This document shows positions 19,920 through 28,167 of a stretch of 64,000 nt of DNA, piece by piece. The notes beneath the pieces are model-generated. The model did no database searches. It saw only the letters and a program-made list of their open reading frames with translations, and had not been told where the DNA came from. The position numbers were made by a program, and so were the translations under genes. Positions within the stretch are counted from its first letter, which is position 1. Each line of letters starts with the position of its first letter. Origin of the DNA: Fibrobacter sp. UWT2 (GTDB lineage Bacteria > Fibrobacterota > Fibrobacteria > Fibrobacterales > Fibrobacteraceae); the NCBI RefSeq assembly GCF_900142545.1, contig NZ_FRBF01000005.1, forward strand, positions 124,001 through 188,000, written 5' to 3'.

Positions 19920-21308
19920 ATGAGAAACGTACTTCAATCCAAGTTCTTATGGGCTTCGGCACTTGTCCTCTCGTTGAGTATAGCCGGATGCAACATTTTC
20001 AACCCCACCGAAAGCATCAACATCAAAGACGACGATGCCCAGGCGCTTACCTACGAAGGCTACAAGAAAATTCGTGATAACGAATATTCTAACGCAGAAT
20101 ACTATTTCAACAAAGCAATTGCGGCCGACTCCAGCTATTCTCAAGCTTGGTTCGGCCTCATGAAGGCCATCTTGAACCGCAAGCTGAACACCACCCAAGA
20201 AACCAACGTGTTCTCGTTGCTTTCTTACGTGAACGCAAGCCGCGACTCCAAGGTGCCCTTCTCGGGCATGTCCGATGCCATTGCAATCCAACTTCAAGAT
20301 GCCATTGATTCCGTGAACGCCATTGCAAACCAGTTTATCGAACGCGACAAGGCTGGCAAAACCGACAGCGTGATCACCTACAAGACTATTTCTGAAGGCT
20401 ACATGGTTCTCCAGATGATGAAAACCATGCTGGTGCTGCGAAAAACGACCCAGAGTATGGAAGGCTGTTCGCTGCAGAAGGGCCAGCAAAATTCCTGCGA
20501 CATGGCCAGCGTCTTGAATAACATCAAGAGCGATCCGGCAGAAACAGTGGAATCTTTCAACGCCGTCTTCAAGACCTGCGAAGAAAGCCCCGAAAGCATG
20601 ACCAAGATGTTCGACAGCTACCTGCAGGGCTTCGACAACCTTAAAGAAGAAGCCCAGCGTTCTGCCGTGAGCAGCATGTGCGGCGCTCTGGCCCAAGAAA
20701 CCGACAAGGCCAAGGATAACGAAGACCAGCAAACCAAAACATTGAATATCATTATCGGCCAGTTCGGCTACAGCGACATTATCGATGACGACGGCGACGG
20801 CTGCGTTGACGAAGAACTCTACGACGGCGAAGACAACGACGGCGATGGAGAAATCGACGAGGACGTGAGCGACAAGACCAACAAGATTGAATACGATAAC
20901 GATATGATCCTTAAAAACGTTACCGCCGGAAAGACTGCAATCAGGGACCTCCGTGTTATCAGCAGGGTCAATCCGAACGAAAAGTACGAAACCGTCGATA
21001 TCGACATGAACGGCAAGACTGTCGCAGACAACCGGGACGAACTCGAAACCGAATGGGCTTTCGTCTACCCCAAGTATCAGGACCGCGTAAACAACAACAA
21101 CCACCGACTGGTCTTTGCAACAGGCCTGACCTTCAACCCGCAGGGGCTGCCCCCCGAAGAATACAACGCCTACAAGCACGCTATCGCCAAGGATAAGGAC
21201 ATCAACAATATCCAATACGACCTGGCGTTCAGAAAGCAGTACATTGGAGGTTGCTGGGCGAACTACGACGAGAAACGCTTTATGCAGTGGTTCGAAGGGA
21301 GGAACTAA
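19920..21308 (+). CDS. Lipoprotein with TPR-like N-terminus and Asp-rich calcium-type repeats
   Basis: Signal peptide ending in lipobox LSIAGC (Cys about residue 24), so a lipidated envelope protein of 462 residues. Residues 40-85 (AQALTYEGYKKIRDNEYSNAE...) look like a TPR-type helical hairpin. Residues about 285-320 hold two Asp-rich loops, DDDGDGCVDEE and DNDGDGEIDED, resembling calcium-binding loops of EF-hand or thrombospondin type 3 repeats. The rest is unrecognised. The next gene, an outer-membrane-type protein, starts 3 bp after its stop, so the pair probably functions together at the cell surface. Upstream, a TTATCTTTTAG segment near 19890-19900 is a weak -10 candidate. Confidence 0.72.
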   Translation: MRNVLQSKFLWASALVLSLSIAGCNIFNPTESINIKDDDAQALTYEGYKKIRDNEYSNAEYYFNKAIAADSSYSQAWFGLMKAILNRKLNTTQETNVFSLLSYVNASRDSKVPFSGMSDAIAIQLQDAIDSVNAIANQFIERDKAGKTDSVITYKTISEGYMVLQMMKTMLVLRKTTQSMEGCSLQKGQQNSCDMASVLNNIKSDPAETVESFNAVFKTCEESPESMTKMFDSYLQGFDNLKEEAQRSAVSSMCGALAQETDKAKDNEDQQTKTLNIIIGQFGYSDIIDDDGDGCVDEELYDGEDNDGDGEIDEDVSDKTNKIEYDNDMILKNVTAGKTAIRDLRVISRVNPNEKYETVDIDMNGKTVADNRDELETEWAFVYPKYQDRVNNNNHRLVFATGLTFNPQGLPPEEYNAYKHAIAKDKDINNIQYDLAFRKQYIGGCWANYDEKRFMQWFEGRN

Positions 21309-21311
21309 GCG

Positions 21312-22562
21312 ATGAAAAAGATTCTGATTTTCTTGATTTTTGTACTTGCCGTCGCCACGTATGCAGCCAAGGCTCCGACCCACCATTCCCTGCGTGCCGA
21401 AGCCATGGGTAACGCCCACGTGGCCCTTGTAGACGACAAAGAAGCAATCTACTTCAACTACGCCGGTTTGAGCCAGATTAACCGCCTGGGTAACTACGAA
21501 AAGCGCCCGGAACAAGGTTACTACCCCCGCAATTTTTTGGGCGACATGCGCCTGAACTTGGGCGGAGCCGGTCCGTTCGAAACCTACTTCTCGACTTACA
21601 GCGTGGCTAGGGACTTGCAGAAGATTTACAAGAATGCAAGAAATACTGCTGAGGCCCTGGGCCTTAGCCAATCCAATGTTTTGATGGATACGCTCGCCAC
21701 TCACCCGGAACTGATTCACAAGCTGAACAATTACGACCACAAATACCTGACCATGAAAATCAAGATGGATGCCGAAATGGCGTTCCACGGATTCGGCGGT
21801 GCAATTTGGGTAGACGGTAACGTCGCACCTTACCTAGACGGTGGCCTTGTGCTCCCCTTCCTCGCTATTGACACCTTCTACGTGGACGGTGTGGCCCAGG
21901 CCGGTTTTTCTTACGGATTCACCAACAACCTGTCTGTCGGTTTGGGCGTCAAGATGGCCAAGCGCCAGAAGGTTGAAATGATTACCGTAGACGTGTTGAA
22001 CTACGACGCCCTGCAAGATACTCTTGAAGACCGCTACCACGACGTCACCGACAACATTTTCGATTTTGAATCTGTTTCTGCCGGTATCGATATGGGCGTG
22101 CTCTACCAGCTGACTCGCGAATTCAGAGTCGGTATGTCGCTGCGCGACGTGTACTTCAAGGAACTCGCCGGTGACAAGATTACGCCGAACCTCACGGCTG
22201 GTTTCAACTACAGCCCCCGATTCTTCAACAAGAACACCGGTTACGCCCGTAAGTTCAATATCGCATTCGACTACGCCGATGCATTCAACAACGAAAGAAA
22301 CTATAAGGTATTCTCTCACTTGAACATGGGTCTCGAAGTAGAACAGAACTTGCTCGCCTGGCCGGGTTACAACAACGAAATCCGCCTGCTCGCCCTGCGA
22401 CTTTCGGGCGGTTTCAAGGGCGGCTACCCCGCTGCCGGTTTCGCTATCGAAGCTCTGCGTTTCATTACGGTTGAATTCGCTACCTGGGCTGAAGAACTCG
22501 GTTACTACACCGGCCAGGACGAAGAACGTATTTATATGGGCCAGCTGAGCATCGGCTTCTAG
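21312..22562 (+). CDS. Outer-membrane beta-barrel protein, PorV/TraF-like
   Basis: A 416-residue exported protein with a signal peptide (KKILIFLIFVLAVATYA, cleaved about residue 20). The mature N-terminus, SLRAEAMGNAHVALVDDKEAIYFNYAGLSQI, is typical of FadL/PorV/UPF0164-type barrels, which begin with a GNA..A..DD..A...NPAGL text. Alternating hydrophobic strands follow, and it ends with an aromatic residue (LSIGF), as expected for a BAM substrate. Coupled by a 3-bp gap to the upstream lipoprotein. A strong terminator follows 20 bp after the stop. The exact role is unknown; a transporter-like or type IX secretion-associated barrel are possibilities. Confidence 0.72.
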   Translation: MKKILIFLIFVLAVATYAAKAPTHHSLRAEAMGNAHVALVDDKEAIYFNYAGLSQINRLGNYEKRPEQGYYPRNFLGDMRLNLGGAGPFETYFSTYSVARDLQKIYKNARNTAEALGLSQSNVLMDTLATHPELIHKLNNYDHKYLTMKIKMDAEMAFHGFGGAIWVDGNVAPYLDGGLVLPFLAIDTFYVDGVAQAGFSYGFTNNLSVGLGVKMAKRQKVEMITVDVLNYDALQDTLEDRYHDVTDNIFDFESVSAGIDMGVLYQLTREFRVGMSLRDVYFKELAGDKITPNLTAGFNYSPRFFNKNTGYARKFNIAFDYADAFNNERNYKVFSHLNMGLEVEQNLLAWPGYNNEIRLLALRLSGGFKGGYPAAGFAIEALRFITVEFATWAEELGYYTGQDEERIYMGQLSIGF

Positions 22563-22582
22563 TTTGCCCCTCTACAAAATTT

Positions 22583-22611
22583 AAAAGAGCTCCTGATGGA
22601 GCTCTTTTTTT
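22583..22611 (+). terminator. Rho-independent terminator after barrel gene
   Basis: Perfect stem GAGCTCC / GGAGCTC with a TGAT loop (22587-22604), extended by A-T pairs and ending in seven T's. Confidence 0.92.
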
Positions 22612-22650
22612 AGATCCTTCCCCTGAAACAAGTTCAGGGTCAGGATGACA
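22612..22650. repeat. Short intergenic repeat with CCTGAA/TTCAGG hairpin
   Basis: Contains CCTGAAACAAGTTCAGG (6-bp stem) followed by GTCAGGATGACA. On the minus strand this resembles the GTCATCCTGA...GGATC class of dispersed intergenic repeats seen in many bacterial genomes. Only one copy is seen in the window. It sits between the terminator and the end of the converging operon. Confidence 0.5.
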
Positions 22651-22657
22651 CTACATA

Positions 22658-23314
22658 TTACTTCTTGTCTTGAGGAACGAGGCGTTCTACGACACGGAAC
22701 AGGTCGTTATAAATTTCGAGGAAGTCTTCAATCCAAATCGGGTCACGCTCGCCCACCACGTGGAAGGTTTCTTCCAGCGTATGGAGGGCGTTATAGGGGC
22801 CCACCAGGCTACCGGACGGCACCGATGCCGTTCCACGATAAAGGTCCGTTGCAACCAGGCGTGCACGGAAGCTACGCCTTAAGCGGGCAATCAGGGCGGT
22901 ACGGAGCGACAGAAGCTCATCGTGAGCCTGCAGCAGCTGGCCTTCGCGAATCCAGCCTTCTACCAAATTCAAGCGACGGATCGTAGAATCGCGTTCCGTC
23001 GACGGCACCAGCTGGCGTTTTTCCATAAGCGTCTGCTTAAGCTTGGCAGACATCGCCATAAGCATATCCGCATTCCAGAACACCATCGGATTTTCAGAAA
23101 AGCGTTCGGTCTTGTCTACGCGAGGCGCATGCGTCTTGATCCAGCGTTCCAGCTTTTCAGCCACACGGCCCGCTTCAGGGAGCCTGTCGACAGCAACATA
23201 TTCGCCGGCACGGTTCAGCAGATTTTCGGCATAGACCATACGCCAATGCGAAAGCTTTCCGCTCTTGCGGATCGCATCGATATTCTGGCGAATGGTGTCT
23301 AGGCGTTCTTGCAT
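22658..23314 (-). CDS. Unrecognised helical protein, last gene of the motor operon
   Basis: A 218-residue soluble, predicted mostly alpha-helical protein with no signal peptide, no TM segment and no motif recognised. It is rich in Arg/Leu/Glu and contains heptad-like stretches (KLERWIKTHAPRVDKTER). It starts 4 bp after the stop of the OmpA/MotB-like gene, so it is almost certainly translated with the motor pair. By position it could be a cytoplasmic partner of the MotA-like tail. No function is claimed. Confidence 0.65.
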   Translation of the reverse strand: MQERLDTIRQNIDAIRKSGKLSHWRMVYAENLLNRAGEYVAVDRLPEAGRVAEKLERWIKTHAPRVDKTERFSENPMVFWNADMLMAMSAKLKQTLMEKRQLVPSTERDSTIRRLNLVEGWIREGQLLQAHDELLSLRTALIARLRRSFRARLVATDLYRGTASVPSGSLVGPYNALHTLEETFHVVGERDPIWIEDFLEIYNDLFRVVERLVPQDKK

Positions 23315-23318
23315 CGAA

Positions 23319-23954
23319 CTACTCCTGAGTTGACTTCTGCAACGGAGTCACGCCGATTTCTACGCGGCGGTTCAGGCGGCGGTGTTCTTCGCTGTCGTTG
23401 GGGTACTTGGGCATGTGTTCGCCGAAGCCCGCAGCAAAGAGTCTGTCCGGCGGGAATCCTTGAGCGATCAGCGTCTTGACCACATTCACCGCACGTTCGG
23501 TAGAAAGGTTCCAGTTGGTATAAGTCTTGGACTTCACCGGAGTATCGTCGGTAAAGCCGCTCACCATAATCACGTCGGTAGAATCAAGGGCTTCCAAAAG
23601 GCCCTTGCTAATGCCACGAATCACGCCCTCGCCTTCTTTGGTGAGGTCAGCGCCGTTAATCGGGAAAAGGAAACTGGCCTGAATCTGAATTTTACCGTCT
23701 TCGAGGGCAATGAGACCCGCTTCAATAGAAGTCTGCAAGCTCTTGGACAAGAGCGCATTGCGTTCGGCCGCAATCTTGCGCATCTGTTCCTGGCAGGTAA
23801 GCACTTCTTCTTCGGTACGGGTCAAGTCTTCGGCCTTCTGTTCCTTAAGGGTCGCCATGGCCACAAACGCAAGGATGAACAACGAAACCAGGGCAACACC
23901 CAAGTCCGTGTACGCCATCCAAGGATTGCTGTTTTCGTCTTTCTTAAAGCGCAT
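23319..23954 (-). CDS. OmpA/MotB-type stator protein with N-terminal TM (ZorB-like)
   Basis: A 211-residue protein. One N-terminal TM helix (TDLGVALVSLFILAFVAMATL) starts with Asp17, the position of the proton-carrying Asp in MotB/ZorB-type stators. A short coiled coil (about 40-75) leads to an OmpA-like peptidoglycan-binding domain (about 95-200) with GFTDDTPV, NWNLSTERAVNVVKTL and NDSEEHRRLNRRVEI, including the Asp and Arg used to bind meso-diaminopimelate. It lies 2 bp downstream of the MotA-like gene. Together they should form a proton-driven rotary stator. Flagellar genes are absent, and the TM region is closer in appearance to ZorB than to flagellar MotB. Confidence 0.85.
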   Translation of the reverse strand: MRFKKDENSNPWMAYTDLGVALVSLFILAFVAMATLKEQKAEDLTRTEEEVLTCQEQMRKIAAERNALLSKSLQTSIEAGLIALEDGKIQIQASFLFPINGADLTKEGEGVIRGISKGLLEALDSTDVIMVSGFTDDTPVKSKTYTNWNLSTERAVNVVKTLIAQGFPPDRLFAAGFGEHMPKYPNDSEEHRRLNRRVEIGVTPLQKSTQE

Positions 23955-23956
23955 GC

Positions 23957-25696
23957 TTAGCCCTCGACCTTAGGCTGCTGAATGGCAGAACGTTGAGTCT
24001 GTTCCAAAACTTCGAGCAAGATTTCCTGCGTCTTGACGGCGTTTTCCATAAGCACTTCGCTCGCGCGTTCGTGGAAGGCTTCCAGAGACTGGTTGAGGTG
24101 TTCCACAAAGCTTTCTTCTTCTTCGCGTTCGGCAGTGTCGCCCGAGAGCTTTTCCAAAATCGTTTCGAGGCCGGCACGCAGCATTTCGAGGTTTGCGCTG
24201 AGTTCGGACTGGTTCACGCGCATGAGTTCTGCGGTTTCCACGATGTTTCCACCCAGAGCGTCCGTCGCTTCCTTTTCCTTGACCACGCGGTTGTCGATGC
24301 TTTCGGTGAGAGCCTTCTGGGCTTCAAGCAGCACGGCAGAAGTTTCGGAAAGCTTCTGGAAGGCGCCGAGAATGTCCGAGGAAAGCGCCGAGAGTTTTTC
24401 GGCCACGGAGTTGCTGAGTTCGGCAGAACCGGCCTGAGCCTTTTCGGCCACCTGCAAGGCAACGTTCTTGAGCGTTTCGAGGCCTTCTTTCTGGCTGTCC
24501 ACATTGGCAGTCGTCTTGTCTTCGAGACGCTGCATAAAGCTTGCCCACTGATCGCCAGACTGCTTGACCTGTTCGGCCACGGCGGCAGCTACGTTCTTCG
24601 TCGAATCGGTCATGGCCGATTCCGTTGCAGAGGCAACGCCATCCAAGCCAGACTTCACATCGGATGCCACCTTCGAAAGAGCCGTTTCCACATTGCTAGA
24701 AACACCTTCGAGAGAAGCCTTGAGGGTCGAAGAAATGCCGTTCAGCTTTTCATCGAGCTTAGACGGAATCGATTCCACAGAAGTCGAAAGCGTCTTGATA
24801 TTCTGTTCCATCGGAGTGAATGCACCGGCCAAGGAATCCTTGACCGAGGGGCCCAAGTTTTCGACAGCCTTGTTCATGTTCGTAGAAACATTGGCAAGCG
24901 ATTCGTTGAGCTTCGTGGTCATGGCAGAAAGTTCATCACCCACCATCGAGACAACGCCCGAAAGGCCTTCCTTTACAGAGGAGGCAACGACAGACAAATT
25001 CTTTTCGACAGAATCAAACAGGCGTTCGAGTTCCGTCTGGGCCTGCGCTTCTTCGCTTTCGCCGTTTGCAGCGCCCTGCATATCCAGAGTCAGAGCGTCG
25101 AGCTTTGCCACGAATTCTTCACGGGCAGAAACCATCATGTTGCGGCTAGCGTTCAAAATCAAGGCGGCGAACAAACCGCAAAGGCTCGTACCGAAAATGC
25201 CCTTCATGTTCTGGAACAAGAGCTGAATGGTATCGAGAGTGCCCTGAGTCGTCGAATTATCGATTGCACCACCGGCCGTCGCCACAGAATACATAAGACC
25301 AAAGAACGTACCCATCAAGCCAAGCAGAATCACCGTACCGCCGGCACTCTTGGGAACTGCAATGGCAACACTGTTAGAAAGAACTTCATAGGCCATCGAA
25401 GAATCGAGGCGAATGTTCTTGGCAATCAAGTTCTGAGCCAAAGCCACGCGCTTTGCCACCACGCCGTCGCCACTGACATAGCCACCGCGCTTTCTGCAAG
25501 TTTCCAAAATATCAGTTTCGGCAGCAATCTGCTTCACCGTCTTGAGGGCAACCACCTGTTCGCCGATAAATACGGCAAAGATTGCCGCCATGATAATCCA
25601 GCCAAAGAGCGGTGCGCCGAAATAGCAAGCGGCAATCACCAGGGCCAAAAGTCCCACTATAGTCAGTGCTAAAATGATCTGGAAGGAGTTTTTCAT
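23957..25696 (-). CDS. MotA/TolQ/ExbB-type channel with long coiled-coil tail (ZorA-like)
   Basis: A 579-residue protein. TM1-TM2 lie near residues 6-50 (IILALTIVGLLALVIAACYFG; FGWIIMAAIFAVFIG). TM3 is GGTVILLGLMGTFFGLMYSVA and TM4 is GIFGTSLCGLFAALILNAS (about 175-195), the two helices that line the ion path in MotA/ExbB-type channels. The GLMGTFFGL motif is the form seen in ZorA-type proteins. Residues about 215-579 are a very long helical tail of near-repeats (VASSVKEGLSGVVSMVGDEL; SNVETALSKVASDVKSGL) predicted to project into the cytoplasm, as in ZorA. It overlaps the upstream gene by 4 bp (ATGA) and precedes the OmpA/MotB partner by 2 bp. Confidence 0.85.
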   Translation of the reverse strand: MKNSFQIILALTIVGLLALVIAACYFGAPLFGWIIMAAIFAVFIGEQVVALKTVKQIAAETDILETCRKRGGYVSGDGVVAKRVALAQNLIAKNIRLDSSMAYEVLSNSVAIAVPKSAGGTVILLGLMGTFFGLMYSVATAGGAIDNSTTQGTLDTIQLLFQNMKGIFGTSLCGLFAALILNASRNMMVSAREEFVAKLDALTLDMQGAANGESEEAQAQTELERLFDSVEKNLSVVASSVKEGLSGVVSMVGDELSAMTTKLNESLANVSTNMNKAVENLGPSVKDSLAGAFTPMEQNIKTLSTSVESIPSKLDEKLNGISSTLKASLEGVSSNVETALSKVASDVKSGLDGVASATESAMTDSTKNVAAAVAEQVKQSGDQWASFMQRLEDKTTANVDSQKEGLETLKNVALQVAEKAQAGSAELSNSVAEKLSALSSDILGAFQKLSETSAVLLEAQKALTESIDNRVVKEKEATDALGGNIVETAELMRVNQSELSANLEMLRAGLETILEKLSGDTAEREEEESFVEHLNQSLEAFHERASEVLMENAVKTQEILLEVLEQTQRSAIQQPKVEG

Positions 25697-26589
25697 GTTT
25701 TCACCTCAAATAAATTCAATTGACCGCGGGAGAACCCGCGCAAGAATAACGCCCACTTGCTCTGGTACCATTCAATAATCTGAAGGGTAAGTCCACGGGC
25801 GTAATCACAAAAGTCATCAGTAAATGCCAAGAAACCGTTTTCGTAAGCGTAGTGCGGATTCCAGTAACGGCCCACGTTGCGTGCGCAAGAGGCTGCCGAG
25901 CTGTAGTAATGCGCAGGGCTCTTGGTGTTGAATGCAGCCGCAAAGCGCTTTTTAGCAAGAGCATTCAGCGAGCTGCGGAGCGAAACCACCAGGGCGTTTT
26001 CCTTATCGCGGAGCGACGCTTCCAAACTGGGAAGCAGTTTGGAAACCGCATCCACGGCGCTTTCGGAGTGCCAGTACTTGCAGAGCTTTTCCTGCAGCTG
26101 CATCACGCGCCCGTGCATGCGGACGAACAACGGTTCGGCGTCGCTCACCAGCAGGTGAATCGTCGCCGAGTAAAAAGCGTTAATGTCTTGCTTATTGTTC
26201 TTGACCGTGAGTGCCCAGCCCTTTTCTTCGTCGTGATGCAAGAAGTCGCCACCTTCCAGCAGCAGGCGCATCACTTCGTCTGTCGAAAAGCGCTGCATCC
26301 ACTTGGTGCGGAATTCGTCGTAGAGCTTGTTGGCATCGGCCATAATCTGCGGGAAGCTGGAATCCGCCAACTTCCACGCCGTTTCGCTGTAAGAAATCAG
26401 TTCCGTAGTACCCACGTTTACCGCAGGATCGTTCAGCATGGCATCCAAATGTTCGTGCAGCACAATCGACCACGTCACCATCATGGACTGCGAAAGCGTC
26501 GCCATCATGGTCGAGCGGTTCGGACGCACCGAAAGACGGACACTGCTGTCCGTCATCTTGCGAATGGATCTGCGAAAGGACTCTTGCAC
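25693..26589 (-). CDS. Unrecognised helical protein, motor operon
   Basis: A 298-residue protein without signal peptide or clear TM segment, predicted largely alpha-helical. It has no motif I recognise. The start is GTG preceded by a reasonable ribosome-binding site (AAGGGA, 6 bp spacing). Its stop overlaps the start of the MotA-like gene (ATGA), which implies coupled translation and a stoichiometric relation with the channel. It could be a cytoplasmic regulator, adaptor or effector of the motor. Its position directly before a ZorA-like gene differs from known Zorya loci, which carry ZorC/D or ZorE after ZorB. Confidence 0.65.
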   Translation of the reverse strand: MQESFRRSIRKMTDSSVRLSVRPNRSTMMATLSQSMMVTWSIVLHEHLDAMLNDPAVNVGTTELISYSETAWKLADSSFPQIMADANKLYDEFRTKWMQRFSTDEVMRLLLEGGDFLHHDEEKGWALTVKNNKQDINAFYSATIHLLVSDAEPLFVRMHGRVMQLQEKLCKYWHSESAVDAVSKLLPSLEASLRDKENALVVSLRSSLNALAKKRFAAAFNTKSPAHYYSSAASCARNVGRYWNPHYAYENGFLAFTDDFCDYARGLTLQIIEWYQSKWALFLRGFSRGQLNLFEVKT

Positions 26590-26599
26590 GAAAGTTCCC

Positions 26600-27325
26600 T
26601 TAGAATGCGGTTTCGATACGGTGCCAGATGTTCCTGTTCACGCGCTTGCCCTGGGCTGCGAGTTCTTCGGCTTCGTTGCGGACGTCGGCTTCAAGGTTGT
26701 CCTTGATCAAAGCCCTGTCACCATCGAACTTTCCACCCGGTTCCAAGTAAAGGCCATAAACGTTATCGTTGATCTTGGTATCGGCGGCAACCACCTGTCC
26801 TGCTCGAATGGAGAGGGCGAAACGGTTGCGCAGGAATTCGCAACGGGCCAGGAATACTTCGGGCACGTCGTCAATCCAAAGGCCGTAGTAGTTGTTCACG
26901 AACTTCACGTTTTCGAAAATGCCCTTGGAACGGAACACCGTATTGCGGAAAGCGTTTTCAACAATCAGGTTCTTGATTTCGAACGGCTTGTTTGCCGATA
27001 CAAAATGAAGGCCGTTCCAGCTCTTGAGCGAATCAGCGCTCTTGAACACTACGGGAGCAGCGTCCGTACCGATAATCTTCACAGATCCGCGGAACATGAG
27101 CTTTGCATATTCGCCCATCAAGACCGTTACACCCGGTTCAATTTCCAAAGTGTCTTTTGCCGAAAATACGGCACCCTGTTCCAACAGGTAAGGGCTATCC
27201 GCCACCACCAGTTTCACCTTGCCGTTTTCAATCGGCGGGAAAGGCATCTCCCCCGCAACGGCGTTATACGCAAACAGGAGCGTCGTTAAGGCTAACCCCG
27301 ACCATTTTTTTAAGCCTAGAATCAA
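26600..27325 (-). CDS. Secreted right-handed beta-helix protein
   Basis: A 241-residue protein with signal peptide (GLALTTLLFAYNAVAGE). The rest has the repeating short-strand pattern of parallel beta-helices (PGVTVLMGEYAKLMFRG; GLHFVSANKPFEIKNLIVE; NTVFRSKGIFENVKFVN; GLWIDDVPEVFLARCEFL). The start is TTG overlapping the preceding stop (TTGA). It is 10 bp upstream of the 298-residue motor-operon gene. Beta-helix proteins of this type often bind or process polysaccharide, but no catalytic residues are identified. Probably periplasmic or surface-exposed. Confidence 0.7.
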   Translation of the reverse strand: MILGLKKWSGLALTTLLFAYNAVAGEMPFPPIENGKVKLVVADSPYLLEQGAVFSAKDTLEIEPGVTVLMGEYAKLMFRGSVKIIGTDAAPVVFKSADSLKSWNGLHFVSANKPFEIKNLIVENAFRNTVFRSKGIFENVKFVNNYYGLWIDDVPEVFLARCEFLRNRFALSIRAGQVVAADTKINDNVYGLYLEPGGKFDGDRALIKDNLEADVRNEAEELAAQGKRVNRNIWHRIETAF

Positions 27326-28152
27326 ATTTCACTCCTCAGTTTAATTTTCTGGATCACATGCATGTCAGGAATCACGTTGTCGGCAACGATGTCGTTTACA
27401 CTGAGGTCGCCGGTCAATTCCATCTTCACGCTCGAAATCACGCCATTCGTCATATCGAAGAGGATACTGCCCGAGCCTACGATAAAGCCCTTGCTTTCCA
27501 TGCGCAGGTCAGAAGTAGAGTCGGCCACTTCCTTGTACTTCAGGTTCATGCCGATCTTCGCCATCTGGATTCCGTCATGAACGTAATGGTCTTCCAGGGT
27601 AAAGGACTTGTACACCACCGTCTTACCCGAATTGCCCGGGATTTCCACAGAACGGTCCCAAGTTTCACCCAGTTTAACCGGCTTGCCCGGCAAAAGGGGC
27701 TGCACCTTGAGGAAGATGCGGATGAGGTCCAGGGCTTCCGTGCCCATCATCACGGAGTCTTCGATGACTGCGTCGCGGATGGTGCCATCCTTACTCATCT
27801 TGAACTGGAAATGTTCGGTGGACATGTAGCGTTCCATACTGCGGAATTCTTCCACCGTACGCTTGTCGGACTTGTAGTCCACGGAATCGATTTTCAGCTG
27901 GAACTTGGCCGAGCCGTCATCGTAAGCCGTCAAAAGTGAATTGGTTGCGCGAACTTCCAAGTGGGTGTTCATGGCTTCGGGCGTCGCGGATACGGAATCC
28001 ATTGCCGGAAGGATGGCATTCAAGGAAGATTCGAGGAAATAGGTCTGCTGTTGAGCATTTTGGGTGTTGAACGAGATAGTGAATTCATTCCCGTCGCAAG
28101 CACAAAGAGCGAATAGGGCTACAGAGCCCGTAAAAAGCTTAAAGAAATTCAT
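27322..28152 (-). CDS. Lipoprotein of unknown function, start of envelope/motor operon
   Basis: A 276-residue protein with lipobox LFALCAC (Cys about residue 18-19), so lipidated and exported. The mature part is beta-rich with a repeated style of short strands (LKYKEVADSTSDLRMESKG; SSVKMELTGDLSVND) and resembles DUF6263-type lipoproteins, though this is only a pattern impression. It sits 15 bp after tadA and overlaps the beta-helix gene by 4 bp, so it forms a tight chain with the motor genes downstream. Confidence 0.65.
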   Translation of the reverse strand: MNFFKLFTGSVALFALCACDGNEFTISFNTQNAQQQTYFLESSLNAILPAMDSVSATPEAMNTHLEVRATNSLLTAYDDGSAKFQLKIDSVDYKSDKRTVEEFRSMERYMSTEHFQFKMSKDGTIRDAVIEDSVMMGTEALDLIRIFLKVQPLLPGKPVKLGETWDRSVEIPGNSGKTVVYKSFTLEDHYVHDGIQMAKIGMNLKYKEVADSTSDLRMESKGFIVGSGSILFDMTNGVISSVKMELTGDLSVNDIVADNVIPDMHVIQKIKLRSEI

Positions 28153-28167
28153 GTTTAGAATATAGTA

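Noticed and set aside
23319-25696. MotA/MotB-like pair as a flagellar stator
   Set aside because: No flagellar gene in the window, and the long cytoplasmic tail and operon partners do not fit flagellar MotAB.
22658-26589. Calling the motor operon a Zorya defence locus outright
   Set aside because: ZorC, ZorD or ZorE effectors are not seen; only the channel pair resembles Zorya.
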